Positions 22,452-33,916 of a stretch of DNA of 64,000 nucleotides are shown here, one piece after another (positions within the stretch are counted from its first letter, which is position 1; every line of letters starts with the position of its first letter). This DNA is from Anaspis maculata. Taxonomy: Eukaryota > Arthropoda > Insecta > Coleoptera > Scraptiidae. The notes beneath the pieces are model-generated. The model saw only the letters and a program-made list of their open reading frames with translations. It was not told where the DNA came from and did no database searches. The translations under genes and the position numbers were made by a program. The stretch is taken from NCBI GenBank assembly GCA_949128115.1, contig OX421962.1, forward strand, positions 37,781,745 to 37,845,744, read 5' to 3'.

Positions 22452-24440
22452 TAATAAAAAAAAAAGCCGTAAAATTGATTATATACCTAGCCACAGGTAA
22501 CTTTTTTAGGGTCGGTTGTGCGGTCACAATTTATTCATTAAATATATTCAATAAATTACTTTTGTCAGCATAATGCCTATGATTGTAAAACTGGCCCCAT
22601 ATACCTGGCCCTAAGTAATAGTTTTATTATAAATCAATTGTTGTTTTTAATTGTTATGGTGGTTAAATAATTACAATGTTTGTTTTAAAGGTAGGTAGTT
22701 TGTTTTGCTGGTCGCAGATCCCATGTACAGAGTTTATTTTCCATAATGCAAATAGAAATGAGACTTGAGTTCCCAGAGAATTTCCGTGGAGAATGAATCA
22801 CATTTATCGGAAGTGAAATTGATTAGGGCCCTGAATTTTCATTAATTTTTTTTTTATAAAACCAATTATTCACCATCATTATTGCTTCCAACAGTCCCAA
22901 CCCTTCAAATGTACACTGATAGCCAATGCCCTACTCGTACCATGGCGAAAATGACGTACCTAGTACTAGTACCTACCTATGGTACCATCGTACTACGCTT
23001 GTGTCATACCAGGTGATATTGGTGGTGACGTCAGGGTATCGTCATTTTTTTGGAATAATTCTCTCGTAATCAGTGCCAGTAACTAGCAATAGCTACATAG
23101 GTACTACACTCTTTGTAAAGGAGCTTTTTGTGAGTATCGCTACCTACTCACGGGTATTTGGTTATCTTATTTCATAATCAATTTCTGAAATCATCTCGAA
23201 TACTCTCGAATGTTCTGGACTGTTCTAGAAATTTCTAGAGGGCGAACTTCCAGCCCTTATATCTTCAAAAGCACGCTCGTCAGGTGAAACCGGGAACCTT
23301 CTTCATGGATGGGGGAAAACAATGTAATCTGGAATGTTCCACAATGATCTGGAATGTTCCTGAACGTTTCAGACTATTCTTCATAACTCTGCTAGCTTCA
23401 GCGGGAGCCTGAATCGAGTAAAGAATAGATATCCGATTGGTTTTTTGTGGAAAAATGTCCAACCCACTTCTATGTAGTGTGTTTTGCACAGTATGACGGC
23501 ATGGTCGATGCCGATGATGCCGCGCACCGTGCGCGCTATTTAAATTGCGTCAGAAAAAAATCACATCTAAAAAACCTAGGTGCCAAATAAAAATGTTTTG
23601 CTCAAAAAATCCCTCAATGCTTTGGCCTTATTTGCTTCGCTTGTTGTAAATCAAAATTTCCGTTGACAAAAAAGTTTCTCGACTGTTGAAAGTGACGATA
23701 CATTCAAAGCGGGATGTTTTTCTGAAGTATAAACAGTACAAGTAAATTAATAAACAATTGTTTCTTTATTGTTGTTGAACTGTTACAAAGGTCTCTATGT
23801 GTACTTCAATATAATAAAAAAAATAAACACATAGCTTAATTAGATCCAAAGATATGCGAACGTAAAAGTTAGTAGACCTGTACATCGTTATCTGGGACGA
23901 GTTTCACGATCCGTGCATTCTTTATTGTTATTAAAGATTGTTTATTATTTGACCGATAGTTTTCAAACGTCATCGGTATCGAGCAGAAATAAATGTGATT
24001 CGATCAACGAAAGAACGAACTCGGTATGTTCAACCGTTCAGAAGATATGGAACATTTCGGTAAATTTTGGCTAGGAAACAAGGCAAAAATTGAAAGAAAA
24101 AAAAACACGAAAAAAGGCGGTCACAACTATTTGTGGCCGTATTTCTCAAGCCTCGTCACTACGTTTGGCGAGGCTGGAGAAAAACCGATGAAAACCGCAC
24201 TGTGATTTCTCAATTCTAACCGCGGGCTCCGCCAAAAACTTGAAGCGTTAGAATTAACACGCTGTTGAATGGATTTTGGTCTAACCAATGCTAGTTGTTG
24301 ACTATGGGAAATTAATTAAATACTGAGAAAATAAATATATCTTGTGGAACTGGGAGTTCTGTCGCCAACTAACTGAAATTGACCAAACAAAATTTCACTA
24401 AGTGTGTTGAACTAACTGAGCTTTGGTGGAACCTGAGGGC
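22452..24440. other. Intergenic DNA without recognisable genes
   Basis: Low-complexity GTAC/TACC stretches at 22940-23010, an HSE-like cluster at 23190-23400 (listed separately), and a small GTCACAACTATTTGTGGC-type dyad at 24119-24138. No conserved ORF seen on either strand. Confidence 0.4.
23190..23360 (+). promoter_or_regulatory. Cluster of heat-shock-element-like repeats
   Basis: TTCTAGAAATTTCTAGAGG at 23222-23240 is a run of alternating TTCnn/GAAnn units (HSE consensus). GGAATGTTCC occurs at 23331 and 23351. A TATA-like CTTATATCTT follows at about 23257. No heat-shock gene is adjacent, so it may be part of a decayed LTR. Confidence 0.3.
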
Positions 24441-25495
24441 CTAGTCCATAGCTTAGAAAAGTAATACCTTAGAATGATCCGTAGCTTAGAATGTTCGTAG
24501 GTTAGAAGGTTCATAGCTTAAAAATTTCCAGTCTGGAATGATCCAAGCTTAGAACGTCCGTAGCTTGAAAGTCCATAGCTTAAAATATTCGTAGGTTAGA
24601 AGGTTGATAAGTTAGAATAGTCCCAACCACCGAACCTGACGACATCCATGTACAGTGTACACATCTTGGTGTGCAAAATTGTTAGGAAAGTTCGAGAACG
24701 CGTATACGTGCTCTGTGCGCCCAGATTTCAGTCGAATTCTGAGCTATGAAGCATGCTCAAAATTCTGGTATTTTATAATATTTTCTGGGGTTTGCGGACG
24801 GAAAATGAAATGGAAGAAAGTGTAGGAGAGCGGAAAGGATGGACTTGATGGGTTTAATGGAGGGAACGATGGTTGGAAGGCGGGGTCGGGGAAGATAGTG
24901 TGAAGAGATTTCGGAGCTGTGACATACATTTGACAAATTAATTATTGTAATTATTATTGACAGTGTAAAAATACACTGTCAATATAAACTACCTCCGACA
25001 AGGTCCCTTGAAGGCACTATAAATAAATGAAATGAAATAAGCTACGGACCATTCTAAGCTATGAACCTAATTTTTAGGAATTTTTCAGCCATCTCTCAAT
25101 GGGCTTGTATAATTATGTAAATTTTATTTTAAATTTTAGTTTTTCTATTGACCGTGCCTCGGAGAGCACGTTAAGCTGTCAGTCCACGGTTAAGTAGAGT
25201 AGCCATTAGCTAGACTTCGCCGTAACAAAGACGAAATTATTATTATTTTCTTATCAGGTTTTGTCAATATGTTTATTTTTTGCTGACCAGTTTCGATTCG
25301 AGGGCCTCTGGTCCCTCCTCGTCAGAGTCTTTATAAGAAATAAAATGTAACGATGAAATGGAATGAAAATATAACAGTTGGTACTTGTACATAAGCTATG
25401 AATTTCTTAAGCTACGGACCATTTCAAGTCGAGAAGTTTCTAAGCTATGGACATCCTAAGCTATGAATATTCTAAGCAATGGACCGTCCCGGAAC
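24440..25495. repeat. Degenerate 'CGTAGCTTAGAA' repeats flanking retroposon tails
   Basis: At 24446-24620 an imperfect short tandem motif (variants of CATAGCTTAGAA and TAGGTTAGAAGGTT) is repeated about ten times. Reverse-complement versions (CTAAGCTATGAA, AAGCTACGGACC) occur at 25040-25065 and 25390-25490. Between them lie two retroposon 3' ends: one ending AAATAAATGAAATGAAAT near 25040, another with CGGAGAGCACGTTAAGC at about 25160 and an (ATT)n tail at 25235. The latter resembles a 3' module common to arthropod LINE/SINEs (from memory). Confidence 0.5.
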
Positions 25496-26163
25496 CTGAA
25501 GGAAGTGCTTTGAAACATTTAAAATAGAACACTGATGACGTCACTGCTGCATTTCTCCATCCCTACTCCTCTCACCGCGACACACGCATGCCGTGATTGC
25601 TGTGTTCGTTCCACGCGTAGCGCGGAACCTCGAAATGACACCAGTGTCCAGTAGCTAGCCTATTCAGAACCTCAGAACTGGGCCTCAGAACACTCAGTAA
25701 AAAGCAGTTAATTACGTAGCTCCATCACAAAATCTGCCAAGAAGCATTCAGCTGGCATCCACTCATGCTTAGAAGGATTCAACACATCAATTTTCTTGGT
25801 CCCATTTTGGATCAGGCCTGAAAAAAAAAGTTACTAGGCACGGTAGTACAAACATGATAATAATAATTATTATTATTGTTACGGACAAGTCGCTCATCCA
25901 AGAATCACAAGTCGAAGTCATAATTTTCAAGAGACGCAAGTGAACTTTATTTATTACAAATTATGTTGTGATTCCAAAGCCCAATGAACTTGGAAAAAAA
26001 GTCGACAAATCTGTCGCAGGACTTCTCATCGTAGCACCCTTTCTGGAACGTCTTTTAAGATAATTCAATTTATCTGTAAAATTGCCTTGATAATGCAGTA
26101 TTATTTTTGTACATACACCATTTGTTCCAATTATACGTAATTAAAAAAATTATTAGTTTGGAT
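25496..26163. other. Intergenic DNA, nothing recognised
   Basis: AT-rich with an AATAATAATTATTATTATT run near 25858. No ORF of interest and no clear repeat boundaries. Confidence 0.4.
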
Positions 26164-26331
26164 GTATAGACAATACAAATAGAGAAGACCATATGTTATC
26201 ACCACCGTCGTCACGGATATTGGGGCATCAAAAATCAGCCAACCTTTTTTTGAATGATGGACTCACCTGGTTCCTACGCAACCGTAAAAATCCGTGACGA
26301 CATGTGTCTTCTCTATTTGTATTGTCTATAC
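26164..26331. repeat. 168-bp palindromic MITE-like element
   Basis: GTATAGACAATACAAATAGA at 26164 is the complement of the end at 26331, and an inner pair (CGTCGTCACGGAT / ATCCGTGACGAC) extends the hairpin. Confidence 0.65.
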
Positions 26332-26605
26332 CTATAAGCAATAACTGACTGAATTTGAGTGAAATCCGTTCAGTACTTCTCCAGTTATTGAACGTCAAAG
26401 TTTTGGATTTGGCTTTGACAGCTTATAACTTTTGACATTTGACAGATGAGTCTCAAGTTTTACATGTTTTGGATAGTTTATATAGATCTTCAAAAGAACT
26501 GTCAAAAGTCAAAATTGGTGAATCGAAATCATCTGTATCTGCAACAGTCCAACAGTAGACTTTTTCGAGCGAGTAGCTTTTCATGACCTGTTACACTTGG
26601 TTATA

Positions 26606-27650
26606 CAGGGTGGTCCGACTTTTATGTCATTTAGTTCAAGGATCGATAGAGAATGAAAAATGAAGGGGACTTTCTCCAGAAAACATATTTGAGAAATGCC
26701 TAATAACAGAGATACAGCCCTTCAAAGTTGGAAATAAATAATCGTTTTTTTCGCATAACTTTTGAACCGTTCAACCGATTTGATTATAAATAGAACCAAA
26801 GGTTCACTGAAATTATCCTCTGTCGAACAATCATAACATGTTCTATAAAAAAGTTTCAGGGGCTTAGGCATTAGGGGGTGACCCTACTTTTCCCTCCTTA
26901 TTTTTCACCCCCCTAGTTATTTTTAGAAACTGTTCATAATTTTGAATTCTACGTTCAATTTTGAAGAAAAAATCACTGTTGCAAAATTTTGATTAGAGGC
27001 TTCGTTTAGGAGATATTTGGGTTTGAAACTTTGGGAAACAGCCCGAAATCGCCACTTTCAAAGGTCTAAAAATTAAAATCCAAAGAAACTCATGATTTTT
27101 CAGCTGAAATAGGTTTTCTAGAATTTCTAAGTTGATAAACCACCATTTTTTCCAGAACACAAGAGTTTTTCAGAAAAAAAACGATTTGGGTTCTGGAAAG
27201 TGGCGATTTCGTGATGTTTTCCAAAGTTTCAAACTCAAATATCTCCTAAACGAAGCCTCTAATCAAAATTTTGCAAGAGTGACTTTTTCTTCTAAATTGA
27301 ACGTAGAATTCAAAATTATGAACAGTTTTCAAAAATAACTGGTGGGTGAGAAATAGGGGGGGGGGGGAGTAAGAACACCCCCTGATATCTACGCTCCTGA
27401 AACTTTTTTATGGAACATGTTATGATTGTTCGACAGGGGATAACTTCAGTAAACCTTTGGTTCTATTTTGAATGAAATCGGTTGAACGGTTCAAAAGTTA
27501 TGCGGAAAAAACGATTATTTATTTCCAACTTTGAAGGGCTGTATCTCTGTTATTAAGCATTTCTCAAATATGTTTTCCGAAGAAAGTCCCCTTCATTTTT
27601 CATTTTCTATTGATCCTTAAATTTAATGACATAAAACGAGGACCACCCTG
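26606..27650. mobile_element. 1045-bp palindromic element, CAGGGTGGTCC termini, TA duplication
   Basis: Begins CAGGGTGGTCC and ends GGACCACCCTG, with TA on both sides (26604-26605, 27651-27652). Arms of about 520 bp are nearly complementary throughout; the axis lies near 27128. It sits within a decayed copy of the TIR element found intact at 53999-55404. That copy shows the unoccupied TA site (CTTGGTTATAGAAT). Confidence 0.85.
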
Positions 27651-27659
27651 TAGAATAGG

Positions 27660-28480
27660 TCGCTTCGTTTCGGCGCCAATAATTATGATGACACCATAGA
27701 TAAGGCAAGCAATAGATAGCCGACTCCCTCAGTAGGCTTTGAAGAACAGTTCCGAGCGCCCTCTCTATTTTCTGCCAAGTACGACAACAAAAAAATGTAG
27801 ATTCCTGTTTTACTTTTGAACCGAGTTTCGGGGGCGGGAAATTCAAACCCTTTTTTAATCGCCTGGATGGTGATACGTGGCTGGCCGTAGGTACTCAAAT
27901 AATGCACATTTCGCATTACAGCTATTATGTATCTCAAAAGAGTCAAAAATAGCTATGAAGCGGAATTTTCATTGTTTGTGTAATACGACGATTTACACCA
28001 CAAGAAAAACGTAAATATGATACATAAAAATTACAGAGGGACTTTGGATACTTCTATAAAAATTCTTACAAATGAAAAATTCGTTAGCTTATTGTTATGA
28101 TTTTGTGACCATATAATATATTTACCAGAAAATGGTGGTTAATTTACAAGAAGAATGTACATATTAGGTGTCTAGATAATTGATAGTCATGTATGTATGA
28201 GAAAAATATGACCCTATATCCCAGATCAATATACCTATACCATTTGCTGTAAGAGGGTGGTATCCCATAAAATAATTGTCTACACATAATCGCATAATTG
28301 GTAGAGTTAGTTGTTCAATAATTTAGGATGGAATTTGGTTTTCAACAATAGTTCTAAAGATGACAGTTCTTTTTCAACAAATAATATCAAAGATGTTTGA
28401 TCTAAATTTAACATCATCAGGTTTGTAGAGTAGTTGAGTAGGTAGCTACTCTCTACTTAAAATAAATTGCATTGGTCTCT
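27660..28480. other. Intergenic DNA, nothing recognised
   Basis: Short ORFs on the minus strand (27607-27946) lack recognisable domains. Remaining sequence is AT-rich and unique within the window. Confidence 0.35.
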
Positions 28481-28486
28481 CCAATA

Positions 28487-28890
28487 TTATAGGGTAGAAA
28501 CTGCTTGAAGCCATTTGAAGTCGGTAGTATGAAGAGCCTTGTCATACAACTCTTCTTCGAAGAATATGCCATAAGGTGACATCCTCAGCTCACTGGTGAT
28601 GTTCCAAATGAATCCAAAACGACCCTTGCTGGTCACGTTGCTTTTGGTCTCATGCATTGCCTTTTCCATCAAAAATCCGACCAAAAATCATGTTCATTCA
28701 GTTGTGGACCTCTTGGAGATGCTACCGGGAAGTCAGTTTTGATTTTCGGTCTCATTGTCTCCATACACAGTCATCACCCGTGAGTCATGGAGAGTTCATG
28801 TATTGTTCATTGTGGGCATCAGTCATAACTTCAATGTGCACATTTTTCTTCGGCTGCATCTGGTTCCTGTCTATGAAATCATTACTGTAG
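28487..28890 (-). other. Unidentified coding-like stretch, probably broken
   Basis: On the minus strand one frame gives a 65-codon ORF with balanced composition (contains VTSKGRFGFIWNITSELR), ending at 28487. Just upstream a second frame reads DRNQMQPKKNVHIEVMTDAH before a stop near 28790. The composition looks more protein-like than the surrounding AT-rich DNA. I do not recognise a family. It could be exons of an unknown gene or a decayed gene copy. Confidence 0.25.
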
Positions 28891-29403
28891 TTATTGCAAA
28901 TTATTTGGGACTAATAGGTACCTTCGATTTGGTCTTCCAAAAAAGGGTATGTCTTTCGTTCTTTTTTTATCGTTTGGAAGCTGTGCTCGAGGCCGTGTTA
29001 TCCAGTTTTATCCATATAAAGTGTGAGAACGTGGCCTTTTTGTTAAACCTGGAACGGATTAAAGTGAAGTAGCAGTAAGGCCAATAGGTATTTGAGAATA
29101 ATAAAACTCATGCATACATGTTGGAAATTACCTTATTCACTTCCTCGAGGTCTTTTCTTCATAATGAGAGACGTAGCACCGGCCTTGTATTCCACAAATA
29201 AAACCAAAATGCAGAATAAACCCAAATTATTACGGAAAACGCCGAAGCGTCCTTTTTTTTGATGATGCGCAAAAAAGTAAAGTCAAAATGACATACGGCT
29301 CCCGCGATTTTTTCGGCCCTTGGCCGAGACTTTCGTTCAGAAGTTGCTCGCCAGCGCCATCTGTCATTTCTGCCGATCAACGCAACTGTGATTCAAACCT
29401 CCT

Positions 29404-29707
29404 ACCGGAGTGCACCACCCCTGGATGACACTTCTCGTTTCTACCTGACCTACATTTCGTTTGCTCATGTTTTGACGAAAGAACACAACTTGTTGAAAAT
29501 TGATGTACCAAGAAGGAAGTTCAAAGAAGCTACGAAGAGATGCATTCACGGTGTGTGTAAAAGTGACAGCCAGGAACCAGTAGTTGGTTAGGCGGCTAGA
29601 CGAGCATGCAGCGTTACCAAGTTTCCATATTTACACTGACAGGTATACGAAAGTTTTCAAAATCTGGCGCTTTTCCACATGCGCACCTACCCAAACGAAG
29701 TAGCCTA
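29404..29707 (-). mobile_element. Truncated copy of the 17.3-kb hAT-type element
   Basis: Reverse-complement match to 17299-17857, ending AACGAAGTAGCCTATT at 29707. The other end is lost near 29404. ORFs through it correspond to those in the other copies. Confidence 0.7.
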
Positions 29708-29718
29708 TTAAAAGACAT

Positions 29719-30488
29719 ATTATCCGTTTCACCCTTATTTGCCACCCAGCAAGCTATGAAAAATTTCAGTTGCATTGGTACGCCTGAGACTCACAGGTGG
29801 TTTCACGCAGTGGAGGTTATGTAACTCTTGTCAGTCTGACACGTGGATGACGCCGCACCGTGGAAAAAAATTCGGACCGGGTGCCTAGCCCGGAAAAAGC
29901 GAGGAAAAAATGGCGCGGCAGGTGCGGGGGAATGGCTTTTCAAGATTCGGGGGCGAAATCTTGACCCCCTAAACATCCAAGCCCGGGGGGAAGAGGAAAC
30001 TTCTTGCATCTGCAGCAAATACTGTAATTATTCGCTACCAGGTGTTGGATGCATAATAGGGAACAAACCTATGTGCTTTTATAGAGGTGATGGACAGGAA
30101 GCAAGTATGGACTAGGTTTTAAGGCACCAGCTCCCTGTCCATGAAGCAAAACGTAAATTGCTTGGCTTATCCAAGTCAAACTTGAGCTGAGAGTGAAGGA
30201 ACCGTAGGTTTTGAGGTAGGTTTGTACTTACCCCCTAACGCGGCTCCAACCACTGCCATGTTTTGGGCCATGTCTGGTTGCAGGCGTTTAATAATACTGG
30301 ATATGCCGCGGAACTTGCATTTTTGTCTTATGCGGAATAATTTTTGGCATCTTGTGATTTGACGTTGTCAAAATTTGTCAAATCAATTCATGAGCTGTCG
30401 TCAGTAGGTATGCTAAACCCATATAGCTAAACCTAACAAAACAATATCATGGCTTGCTGCGTGGCAAATAAGGGTGAAACGGATAATA
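29719..30488. mobile_element. ~770-bp TIR element with TA flanks
   Basis: TTATCCGTTTCACCCTTATT at about 29722 pairs with AATAAGGGTGAAACGGATAA near 30486, with TA outside each end and 40-bp terminal repeats. The right TA is shared with the start of the next element. Non-coding. Confidence 0.6.
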
Positions 30489-31078
30489 CAGGGTGTTTCA
30501 ATGACCTTGCATAATACTTCGGGAGGTGATTCCTCTCAAAAAAATAAGTCGAAAAGTAAGAGTGGAATTTTTTCCTCAAGTCCTCCCTGAGGGAGTTACA
30601 GCCCCTTAAAGGTGGGAAGTGCAACAAAGTTTTCAATTATTTGCTCAAGAACTGTCAAAGTTACGAGCTTCAAATTTAATATTTTCGATAGACTTGTTCA
30701 ATCCAAAACTTTTATTCCTCTTGCATTTTTTCTGTAGAATGCACCGTTCCGAAGTGAATGCGAAAAAACACGAACGTGTCTAGAACAATTTTCAACATAA
30801 TCCCCATCTCCTCTAATTTCACTACCACTGGTTAGGTTTGTTTAAAACTTTGCATGTACATTTGCACTGTTGAGAAACTTCACTAGACTAAATTTGAAGT
30901 TCCTACCTTTGACGGTTTTCCAGCAAACAATTGAAAACTTTGTTTTACTGCGTACCTTTGAGGGGCTGTAACTCCCTTAGGAATCACTTTAGAAAAAAAT
31001 ATTACTTCTACTTTTCAACTTATTTTCTTGAGAGGAATCACCTCCCGAAGTATTATGCAAGGTCACCGAAACACCCTG
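30489..31078. mobile_element. 590-bp palindromic element, CAGGGTGTTTC termini, TA duplication
   Basis: Begins CAGGGTGTTTCAATGACC and ends with the near-exact complement, flanked by TA. The arms contain TTCGGGAGGTGATTCCTCTC. A truncated third arm of the same family ends at 42328 (GAAACACCCTG). It is related in terminus to the 26606 element. Confidence 0.8.
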
Positions 31079-31278
31079 TATATACTTTTTTCAGCAACTT
31101 TCCAGCACTCTACTACACCTCCATAATACGCACCTTCATGATGATCCGACACTTTTGAATCACCCTGTATAAGGTCGCTAAATAATGAGACTATTTTTCT
31201 CGAGAATTATTTCATAGGAATGAAATGTTTTGAAGATTTAATTTTTAGTTTTCATCCTGTATACTAAATAGTACCTAC

Positions 31279-32268
31279 AGTACGTTTTTTAATTAAAAAA
31301 CCACCAACGTCGCATTCTACCCTTAAAAGAACAACGGCAACGCTGTCTAGTGTGAGAATTTAGGAATATTTTTGACACTGTTGAGAGTACAGACGGTCTG
31401 TAATTATTTAGGTTATTGTCGCACTGCACACTGACACAGGTTTATGTCAAAAAAATATGCTGTGTGAAGTTTGTAGATAATTTAAAGCGATATTGTGAAT
31501 ACGATAATTTCCTTTTCATGACGAAGACCCTGGTTGGTTACATGAGGGTACTCATGTACTCATAGCTACTCATTTATTTCTACCTACTACTCTACCTCTA
31601 CCTAGCAGTTACATCAAATCAATCATGAAAAAGAAAACTGGAACAAGGAACAAAACGGATAGAAACTGGCTGCTGTCGCTGCAGCCCGCGCTCGCAGTTG
31701 CGGTGCCCGTGAATACTGCAATCGCGCTAATATCCTCGGCGGCATTATCAGAAGTTCCAGTGGCAACCTCATGTGCATCACCAGCTTCATCTTCAAAGTC
31801 TGAAGCAGAAGAATCAGCCAATTCTGCATCCGATGAGTCGGATTCTGCCAAACTTATTATAATTGGTGGAATGTCCTTGATGCTAAAATTCCCCATGTCT
31901 CTGTCCCAGTCTCTATGAATCAATTTTCTGCAGTGAGGGATTTTTTTTTCCACTGTTCTGATGGAAAACTTGACGAGTGCCTCTTGCCAAAGGTTTGCGA
32001 CACGATTTTTATCTTCTGTTTCGACCGTAATAGATTTAACAAACGATATTTTCAACTCTCGTTTCAACAAATTCCGCGTTCTCCCGGCATACTTGTCAAA
32101 GCGGCTTTTTGAGTTTTGAATTTGAATGACCTGACGGGCCTGACATCCCTGACATTTTTTCTTTTTGACCTATCGCCAACATAACAACATTAATCGTGCA
32201 TTAGGAATTTTTTCCTCCTACCAACTGAAAGCAACAGGTGGTGGTTTTTTGATTAAAAAACGTACTGT
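31279..32268. mobile_element. 990-bp TIR element carrying an unknown ORF
   Basis: Termini CAGTACGTTTTTTAAT... at 31279 and the complementary ...TTAAAAAACGTACTG... at 32268 are about 28 bp long and flanked by TA. Unlike neighbouring palindromes the interior is unique and includes a 150-codon minus-strand ORF (listed separately). Confidence 0.65.
31609..32118 (-). CDS. Unknown acidic ORF inside a TIR element
   Basis: I do not recognise this protein. The frame is open from about 32150 to the stop at 31609; the only Met in frame is internal (32070). Visible features: a basic N-terminal half (RFDKYAGRTRNLLKRELK) with LWQEALVKFSIRTVEKKIPH, then a very acidic, serine-rich stretch (SDSSDAELADSSASDFEDEA), then a hydrophobic end. 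A different frame just upstream begins MSGMSGPSGHSNSKLKK and meets this one at a stop, as if one base had been lost. It could be a captured host-gene fragment or a transposon-encoded accessory protein. Confidence 0.3.
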   Translation of the reverse strand, partial: QNSKSRFDKYAGRTRNLLKRELKISFVKSITVETEDKNRVANLWQEALVKFSIRTVEKKIPHCRKLIHRDWDRDMGNFSIKDIPPIIISLAESDSSDAELADSSASDFEDEAGDAHEVATGTSDNAAEDISAIAVFTGTATASAGCSDSSQFLSVLFLVPVFFFMIDLM

Positions 32269-32658
32269 ATCTACAGTCACAGGGATGTAAATGTTGAACA
32301 GGTGGGGATGAGAAGTCTGCGTTGTTCATTGAATTATAAACAGCTGCGTTTCAATTCGGCTCGATTCAAGGTTTAGTTTTGAAAAAAAACTGATTTTTCA
32401 TGCTTGGAAGAACAGAGGACGACTTATTTGTAAACGTACGACACTCGGAGCGACTTTAAAACTGCGAATAAATAGTTGCCTGTCAAACTGAAAATGAGGG
32501 TTGCATTATGGGTTACATACGCACGCCCGATCAATGTAAAACGCAGTTATGAAACGCATTTCTGATAGTTAGGTACATATTTTATGTAATAATCCAAAAA
32601 TCAAAGAATTTTGACATGCGACTCTTTCCTTTCGGATGAGAGCAATGAATGACCTTAC

Positions 32659-33480
32659 TTGAAGATTTTAATCCGTGGTATTGGGCGAGGGCGTGTAAAA
32701 GTAGCCTTGAAAAGTACGACACCGGAACTTGGCTGTAAATTCCACAGGGAGTTGCCCTGAAAAACGCTATCAGTTCATCTTCTGATTCCTTCACTGATTC
32801 CAGAGACAAATTCTTGCGTAGCTTGATGGTACGTTTAATTTTGTTGGAAATCCGAGAGTAGGGGTTTTTTGTTTTCTTTTCAGTATTTTGCTTTTGAGAT
32901 TTTGAAAATTTTGAAATGATTTCGGCTTGTTCTTGTTCAGTTTTTCCCACAAATTCATTCCAGATGTTCAGTGCGGTATCATCTTGCAACAGTCGAGCAA
33001 ATGGGCTGTCGTATGGTTCCATAATGACAATATTATCATCGTAATCTTCATCTTCTTCGGCCAACCTCTGCAGGAAGCATCCTTCAATTTGATTAGCTCT
33101 GTTATGTCAGCATGTATCAAGACAATTATAATACCAACGATTTTGGTAGCGTCTTTGCTTCTTCCTTCCCGAACATCTTTTGAGGACCAGCAGTTCTTCA
33201 ATGCAGGGCGTTTTGGAGGCTTTCAAAGCGACCAGTCTTTGTATTGGTTGAGTGACAGGAGATTCGGCATCACTGCTTGAAACGCTACCAAGACTGGAAT
33301 CGAGCAATCAGGCATTATACCTACTTAATTGGATAAGGTACAAATTGAGAAATTGATTATGACTTGGGACTGGGGACTGGGACGTGGGACTTACTGCAGA
33401 GATTCCACATCCGAATCACTGGCGTTGGCGGAGGAACCATTTGGAAAAGTGTACGTCTTTTTCCCTTTGGCAACAGTCAT
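32659..33480 (-). CDS. R3HDM4: R3H domain-containing protein 4-like, C terminus not found
   Basis: Putative single-stranded nucleic-acid-binding protein; function poorly known. Three exons in frame: 33480-33395, 33293-33135 and 33065-32659, giving 217 residues so far (human R3HDM4 about 268). Matches to the human protein: a basic exon 2 end (GRKKQRRYQNR), then ALNIWNEFVGKTEQEQ, RISNKIKRTIKLRKNL and ESEDELIAFF...SRLLLHALAQYHGL, the latter being the R3H region. Exon 3 stops at a good donor (TCAA-gtaagg), so an exon encoding the last 40-50 residues should lie further left, below 32650. I could not find it; the interval is filled by a TIR element. Exon 2/3 splice choices (W at the junction) are inferred from phase. 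Confidence 0.75.
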
Positions 33481-33850
33481 AGCGAAGATTTGTTGATTTG
33501 CTGATTTTTGATGCTCTAGATCTAGAAGAACTAGATAGGTACCTACATCAAGCAGTGACAGTGCAACAAGACACCACAGTGTACAGCTACCCCCAGTGTT
33601 CGTCAGACAACGACAACAACAACAACAAGACCAGAGACAAGACACGACCCAGAGGGGACACGACAACGCAAAACGCAATTTGTTCACGTCATAGTCACGT
33701 CCTGGTCACGTCAAAGGTCAAAAGTGTTGAAGCTGTTTTTTAGCGATGCAGAGGTTTTTTTAATGTTTTTCAACCGTCATGACATGAACCGGGCGCGTTT
33801 AGCGTTGCCAACTGTTCGGAATTGCCAATTGCCCGCCAAATTTGAACAAA
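33481..33850. promoter_or_regulatory. Upstream region of the R3HDM4-like gene
   Basis: A (CAACAA)n-like patch at 33606-33630 and an otherwise unremarkable 5' region. Promoter role by position only. Confidence 0.3.
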
Positions 33851-33916
33851 ATAATAGGTGCTTTCCTTTTACAACCTGAACTAAGTATTCTGACCCATAG
33901 ATATTCTGACCTAACG

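Noticed and set aside
24446..24620. CRISPR-like array of short repeats
   Set aside because: Repeats are imperfect, without uniform spacers, and the genome is clearly eukaryotic.
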